Shown: in pieces, positions 26,715 through 29,390 of the stretch
Layout: each line of letters opens with the position of its first letter
How positions within the stretch are numbered: position 1 is the stretch's first letter
Assembly: GCA_017507205.1 (NCBI GenBank)
Contig: JAFWBH010000095.1
Span: 1-29,390, forward strand
DNA length: 29,390 bases
Origin: Clostridia bacterium
GTDB lineage: Bacteria; Bacillota; Clostridia; Christensenellales; CAG-917
Reading direction: 5' to 3'
Notes under the pieces: generated by a model
Database searches by the model: none
What the model was told of the DNA's origin: nothing
Seen by the model: only the letters and a program-made list of their open reading frames with translations
Translations under genes and position numbers: made by a program

Positions 26715-27620
26715 TCAGTCTTGTATTATCCTTTGAAGGAATTTTTCAACCATACCGTTGTTGGTGGTGGCATCCTTTCCCTTCCAATTCAGACAGAAGC
26801 AATGATTGCTGGCAAAGGATGTTGAGTGATATTCCTCGTGATACACTCCATTTTCTTCAAGCTTTGCCATAAGTCTTTCACTTTGTCCCTTGCAGAATAT
26901 ATCCTTCTCAGCGTATGTTATAAAAGTCGGTGGGAATTTTTCATTGACAAGCTCCACCGTGGTGCATAGGTCAAGATATTCATAGGTGTCAATATCTTTC
27001 ACATCAATGTCGGCGAAGTCCTTGAGGATGACTGCCCCCATATTCAAGGGCAATTTGCCACCTAATGCTGTTCCAATATCATATATTCCACAATTGAGCA
27101 GTGCGCCCTTGAAGGCTATGTCTGTTGTGACGCCGATTTTCTCTTGTATTTCCTTGTGATTGACAACAGATATCACTGCCGTTGAATAATACGCTCCTGC
27201 ACTATCCCCTGCAATGACGATTTTGTCAAGATCAAGGTTGTATTTCTCTGCATTATTTTTTATCCAATTCAATGCGTGGATAAGATGTTGAAGAGGTGCT
27301 GGAAATTTATACTCAGGGCAAAGGCCATAGTTGACGTTTACAACAAAATATCCTTGCGCTGCAAACCACTCTGACACAGCTCGTCTATGATGCTTGTCGC
27401 CAGCAACAAATCCACCACCGTGAATATAAAACATTACAGGATATCTGCCCACGTCATTTTTGACGAAATAGGTGTCCAGTCTGCACGCCTCATCATCATG
27501 ATAGGATATGTCCTTTTCAACGATGAAATCTACATCCTTGTAATAATTTTTTCTGCGCTTGTTTTGTGGATGATCAAACAAAACGTCAATTGCTTTGAAT
27601 ATGGTTGTTGCAATACTCAT
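26715..27620 (-). CDS. Alpha/beta hydrolase, HSL-type carboxylesterase
   Basis: 301 residues from the ATG at 27620; AGGAGG six bases upstream fixes this start, and a TTG 12 codons earlier (27656) is rejected. The hormone-sensitive-lipase oxyanion motif HGGGFVAGD (67-75), the nucleophile elbow GDSAG (138-142, Ser140), a candidate acid Asp240 in YAEKDIF and His273 in ASNHCF form a complete catalytic set. Such enzymes hydrolyse short-chain esters, often acetyl esters on sugars; the substrate here cannot be told. There is no signal peptide, so it is cytoplasmic. It appears monocistronic, with its own promoter and a palindrome over the -35 box. No terminator was seen before the small-RNA promoter. 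Confidence 0.92.
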   Translation of the reverse strand: MSIATTIFKAIDVLFDHPQNKRRKNYYKDVDFIVEKDISYHDDEACRLDTYFVKNDVGRYPVMFYIHGGGFVAGDKHHRRAVSEWFAAQGYFVVNVNYGLCPEYKFPAPLQHLIHALNWIKNNAEKYNLDLDKIVIAGDSAGAYYSTAVISVVNHKEIQEKIGVTTDIAFKGALLNCGIYDIGTALGGKLPLNMGAVILKDFADIDVKDIDTYEYLDLCTTVELVNEKFPPTFITYAEKDIFCKGQSERLMAKLEENGVYHEEYHSTSFASNHCFCLNWKGKDATTNNGMVEKFLQRIIQD

Positions 27621-27642
27621 AGCCTGCCTCCTATATAAATCT

Positions 27643-27671
27643 AGTTTATCACACAATCATTCTGTTGGCAA
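27643..27671 (-). promoter_or_regulatory. Promoter of esterase gene
   Basis: TTGCCA (27671-27666), 17 bases, TAAACT (27648-27643) on the minus strand, about 20 bases upstream of the start codon. Confidence 0.6.
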
Positions 27672-27685
27672 AAGAAATCTTTTGC
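27668..27685. promoter_or_regulatory. Inverted repeat over esterase -35 box
   Basis: GCAAAAGA-AA-TCTTTTGC, an 8-bp perfect inverted repeat, overlaps the predicted -35 hexamer (27666-27671). A repressor operator is the simplest reading. Confidence 0.45.
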
Positions 27686-27920
27686 TATGCTCAAAAAAGA
27701 CGATAGCTCTACCCTGTCAACACATATTTTATGCTTATATAAATTTTTGAATGTTGACAATAAAAGGTGTTTATCAAATTATTTTGTGGCAGTAAAATAC
27801 CTTTTGTGTCATTTTGCAAAATTTCAACCCTATTGCATACACTTTACACCTCTCTTATGTGCGCTGTCTTATTCACACATTTCACAGCAGAATAATATGC
27901 TATATTGACGGCCTACATAT
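27686..27920. other. Non-coding divergent intergenic stretch
   Basis: This AT-rich stretch between the divergent esterase and collagen-like genes shows no supported gene. The plus-strand promoter for the collagen-like gene is not obvious as sigma-A. A sigma-K-like arrangement (AC near 27875-27878 and AATATGCTA at 27894-27902 against CATAnnnTA) is possible but weak. Confidence 0.4.
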
Positions 27921-27926
27921 AGGAGG
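27921..27926 (+). promoter_or_regulatory. RBS fixing the collagen-like start
   Basis: AGGAGG lies five bases before ATG 27932. An in-frame GTG at 27926 overlaps the RBS and is not the start. Confidence 0.85.
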
Positions 27927-27931
27927 TGCTT

Positions 27932-28390
27932 ATGTTTAACAGATGTTGCAACAACCTCTTGCAAATCAATGCAAGAACAACAGATTTTTCAAATGCAGTC
28001 CCCGTTTACAGAATGCCGTCATGCTGTGGTAGAAACTTTACAACAGCATTCAACGACACAACAAGAATTGTTGTCGGGGTCCCCGGACCTGTGGGTCCAC
28101 AAGGTCCAAGAGGCTTGACCGGCCCCGTTGGCCCTACTGGTGCAACGGGCGCCACTGGTCCTGCTGGTCCTATCGGTCCTACTGGTGCAACAGGTGCAAC
28201 AGGACCTGATGGTCCTCAAGGCGAGCAAGGCATACAAGGTGAAGCAGGTGCAGCTGCAGGCTTTGGCACACCAACTGCCACAATCACCATTCTTGACGCA
28301 ACTGCCACGCCTTACGTCACTGTGACAGCCACCGGTCCCGACACGGCCAAAGTGTTTAACTTCGACTTTGGCATCCCTGCAACAGCTTAA
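27932..28390 (+). CDS. Small collagen-like surface or spore protein
   Basis: 152 residues. The N-terminal 48 carry two Cys-Cys pairs (5-6, 31-32) and no signal peptide. Residues 49-108 are 20 uninterrupted Gly-X-Y triplets, rich in GPT, GAT and GPx, able to form a collagen triple helix. The C-terminal 44 residues are beta-rich and end in GPDTAKVFNFDFGIPA, a tail seen in many Firmicute collagen-like proteins, where a C-terminal domain helps trimerise the stalk. The lack of a signal peptide together with Cys pairs recalls exosporium or spore-coat collagen-like proteins made in the mother cell, but no sporulation gene is in the window. The gene stands alone, divergent from the esterase and convergent with rplL. 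Confidence 0.92.
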   Translation: MFNRCCNNLLQINARTTDFSNAVPVYRMPSCCGRNFTTAFNDTTRIVVGVPGPVGPQGPRGLTGPVGPTGATGATGPAGPIGPTGATGATGPDGPQGEQGIQGEAGAAAGFGTPTATITILDATATPYVTVTATGPDTAKVFNFDFGIPATA

Positions 28391-28470
28391 ATAAGCCGTT
28401 TTAGAGGCTTTTAAGAGGGGTTGAGGGAATTCAATATCCACCAATTCAATTGGGGCATAGGACAAAGAAA

Positions 28471-28494
28471 AAAGCCACTCTGATGAGTGGCTTT
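28471..28494 (-). terminator. Bidirectional terminator between rplL and collagen-like gene
   Basis: AAAGCCACTC/GAGTGGCTTT forms a 10-bp perfect stem with a 4-base loop and T runs on both sides. On the minus strand it follows the rplL stop by about 23 bases. Confidence 0.88.
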
Positions 28495-28517
28495 TACTTG
28501 TTGGTAAAAATGTATAA

Positions 28518-28892
28518 TTACTTGAGTTCTGCTTCTGCGCCTGCTGCCTTGAGTTTTTCCAAGAGTGCTTCTGCTGCTTCCTTGGGGAGTTGCTCCTTGA
28601 CTGCTTTGGGTGCTCCGTCGACAACTGCCTTTGCTTCGACAAGACCAAGACCTGTTGCTTCCTTGACGACCTTGATGACTGCGACTTTGTTTGCGCCTGC
28701 TGATTTGAGGATGACGTCAAATTCTGTCTTTTCTTCTTCTGCGGGTGCTGCTTCTGCTGCTGCTCCACCAACGACTGCGACGGGTGCTGCTGCGCTGACG
28801 CCGAATTCTTCTTCGAGTGCTTTGACGAAGTTGTTGAGTTCAAGCACTGTCATGCCTTTGATTTCTTCCATAAGTTTTTGAAGATCTGCCAT
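28518..28892 (-). CDS. rplL: 50S ribosomal protein L7/L12
   Basis: 124 residues, normal length. The N-terminal dimerisation helices (DLQKLMEEIKGMTVLELNNFVKALEEEFGV, about 3-32), an Ala/Pro/Glu hinge (33-52) and the C-terminal domain are all present. The latter has EKTEFDVILKSAG (54-66), NKVAVIKVVKEATGLGL (68-84) and VEAKAVVDGAPKAVKE, the surface that recruits translation factors. It forms the ribosomal stalk on L10. AAGGAG lies nine bases before the ATG. The gene follows rplJ by 60 bases and is closed by the terminator at 28471-28494. The usual rpoB does not follow. Confidence 0.98.
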   Translation of the reverse strand: MADLQKLMEEIKGMTVLELNNFVKALEEEFGVSAAAPVAVVGGAAAEAAPAEEEKTEFDVILKSAGANKVAVIKVVKEATGLGLVEAKAVVDGAPKAVKEQLPKEAAEALLEKLKAAGAEAELK

Positions 28893-28952
28893 TTTTATAT
28901 TCTCCTTGAAATTTTCTAATTTTTGTTTGAGGGTCTACCTCTGTGATTTTTG

Positions 28953-29390
28953 TTATGCTTGTTGTTCTTTTTGTTCTGCAATTTTGTTCAAGACGCGAGC
29001 AAGTCCACTGATGGGTGCTTGCATGCTTCCGAGCATCTTTGCAAGAAGGATTTCTCTTGAAGGGATTGATGCGATTTCTTTGACGCCTGCTGCATTGAGG
29101 TATTCGCCTTCAACCATACCACACTTTGCCTTCATCTTGTTAAGCTTCTTAATGTTGTCGAAGATAACTTTTGCTGGGCTTGTTGCGTCTGTTGATGAGA
29201 ATGCCACTGCTGTAGGTCCGTTGAGTGCTTCATCGAATTGGGTGTAACCGAGTTCATTGAAAGCACGTTGGACAAGACGGTTTTTGAGGACTTGGTAGTC
29301 CACGCCTGCTGTTCTCATTTCCTTACGGAACGCTGTGTCTTGTGCGACGTTGAGTCCCATATAGTCAATGATGACAAGGCCTTTTGCCGT
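28953..29390 (-). CDS. rplJ: 50S ribosomal protein L10, 5' end cut by window
   Basis: The frame is open to the right edge, giving 145 residues. The first visible ones (TAKGLVIIDYMGLNVAQDT) match the L10 N-terminal strand that normally follows about 20 more residues, so the true start lies outside the window and the internal Met at 29360 is not it. The rRNA-binding N-terminal domain includes FRKEMRTAGVDYQVLKNRLVQRA; the C-terminal helix (LLAKMLGSMQAPISGLARVLNKIAEQKEQ) anchors L7/L12 dimers. It is the first visible gene of the rplJ-rplL unit. The autoregulatory L10 leader, if present, would be beyond the window. Confidence 0.97.
   Translation of the reverse strand, partial: TAKGLVIIDYMGLNVAQDTAFRKEMRTAGVDYQVLKNRLVQRAFNELGYTQFDEALNGPTAVAFSSTDATSPAKVIFDNIKKLNKMKAKCGMVEGEYLNAAGVKEIASIPSREILLAKMLGSMQAPISGLARVLNKIAEQKEQQA

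Noticed and set aside
27621..27656. Upstream TTG start for the esterase
   Set aside because: It would place the AGGAGG RBS inside the coding region; the ATG at 27620 has ideal spacing.
28075..28260. Short direct DNA repeats resembling a small repeat array
   Set aside because: They are the codons of Gly-X-Y triplets, not a CRISPR or tandem repeat; no spacers or leader are present.
28019..28843. 274-codon minus-strand frame across the collagen-like gene and rplL
   Set aside because: It overlaps two well-supported genes and the terminator between them; composition reflects the complement of Gly-X-Y codons and the Ala/Glu codons of rplL.
1..29390. Search for tRNA, rRNA, CRISPR, insertion sequences or phage genes
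   Set aside because: No cloverleaf, rRNA core, repeat-spacer array, transposase or phage protein was recognised anywhere in the window.

Overview
The window looks like chromosomal DNA from a Gram-positive, probably uncultured gut-type Firmicute (Clostridia-like). The reasons are the very strong AGGAGG ribosome binding sites, canonical sigma-A promoters (TTGACA-N17-TATAAT type), a lipoprotein signal peptide of the MKK...C type, a small bacterial collagen-like protein of the type common in Firmicutes, an archaeal-type (ApgM) phosphoglycerate mutase and ribosomal proteins L10 and L7/L12. No 16S rRNA or other decisive marker is present, so the taxonomic call is an inference.

Region 1 (1-17085, minus strand) is one uninterrupted reading frame. 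It has its own promoter and RBS at 17091-17176 and runs off the left edge without a stop after 5,695 codons. It encodes a giant secreted lipoprotein built from at least 14 diverged copies of a beta-rich module, joined by acidic Ser/Ala/Glu linkers and, increasingly toward the C terminus, tyrosine-rich hairpin repeats. No known family was recognised; it is the outstanding object of the window.

Region 2 (17085-24701) holds carbohydrate-related genes. These are a mutarotase-like (DUF4380-type) protein and an intracellular GH20 beta-hexosaminidase (both minus). A divergent two-gene operon follows (plus), with a small membrane protein and a DUF1624/HGSNAT-type membrane acyltransferase. Then comes a minus-strand pair, a DUF1680/GH127-like protein that seems to lack the catalytic cysteines and a bacterial PH-domain membrane protein.

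Region 3 (24781-26467, plus) is an apgM operon whose second gene, overlapping by 4 nt, encodes a small protein with an Sm-like look.

Region 4 (26480-29390) contains a probable stand-alone small RNA on the minus strand, an HSL-type esterase (minus), a collagen-like surface or spore protein (plus), and rplL-rplJ (minus, the latter cut by the window edge).

The hydrolases and transferases of region 2 plausibly act on amino sugars and arabinose-type glycans, but only proximity supports a common pathway. A GCAAGCG-containing inverted repeat occurs upstream of both the giant lipoprotein and the GH127-like gene and may mean shared control.
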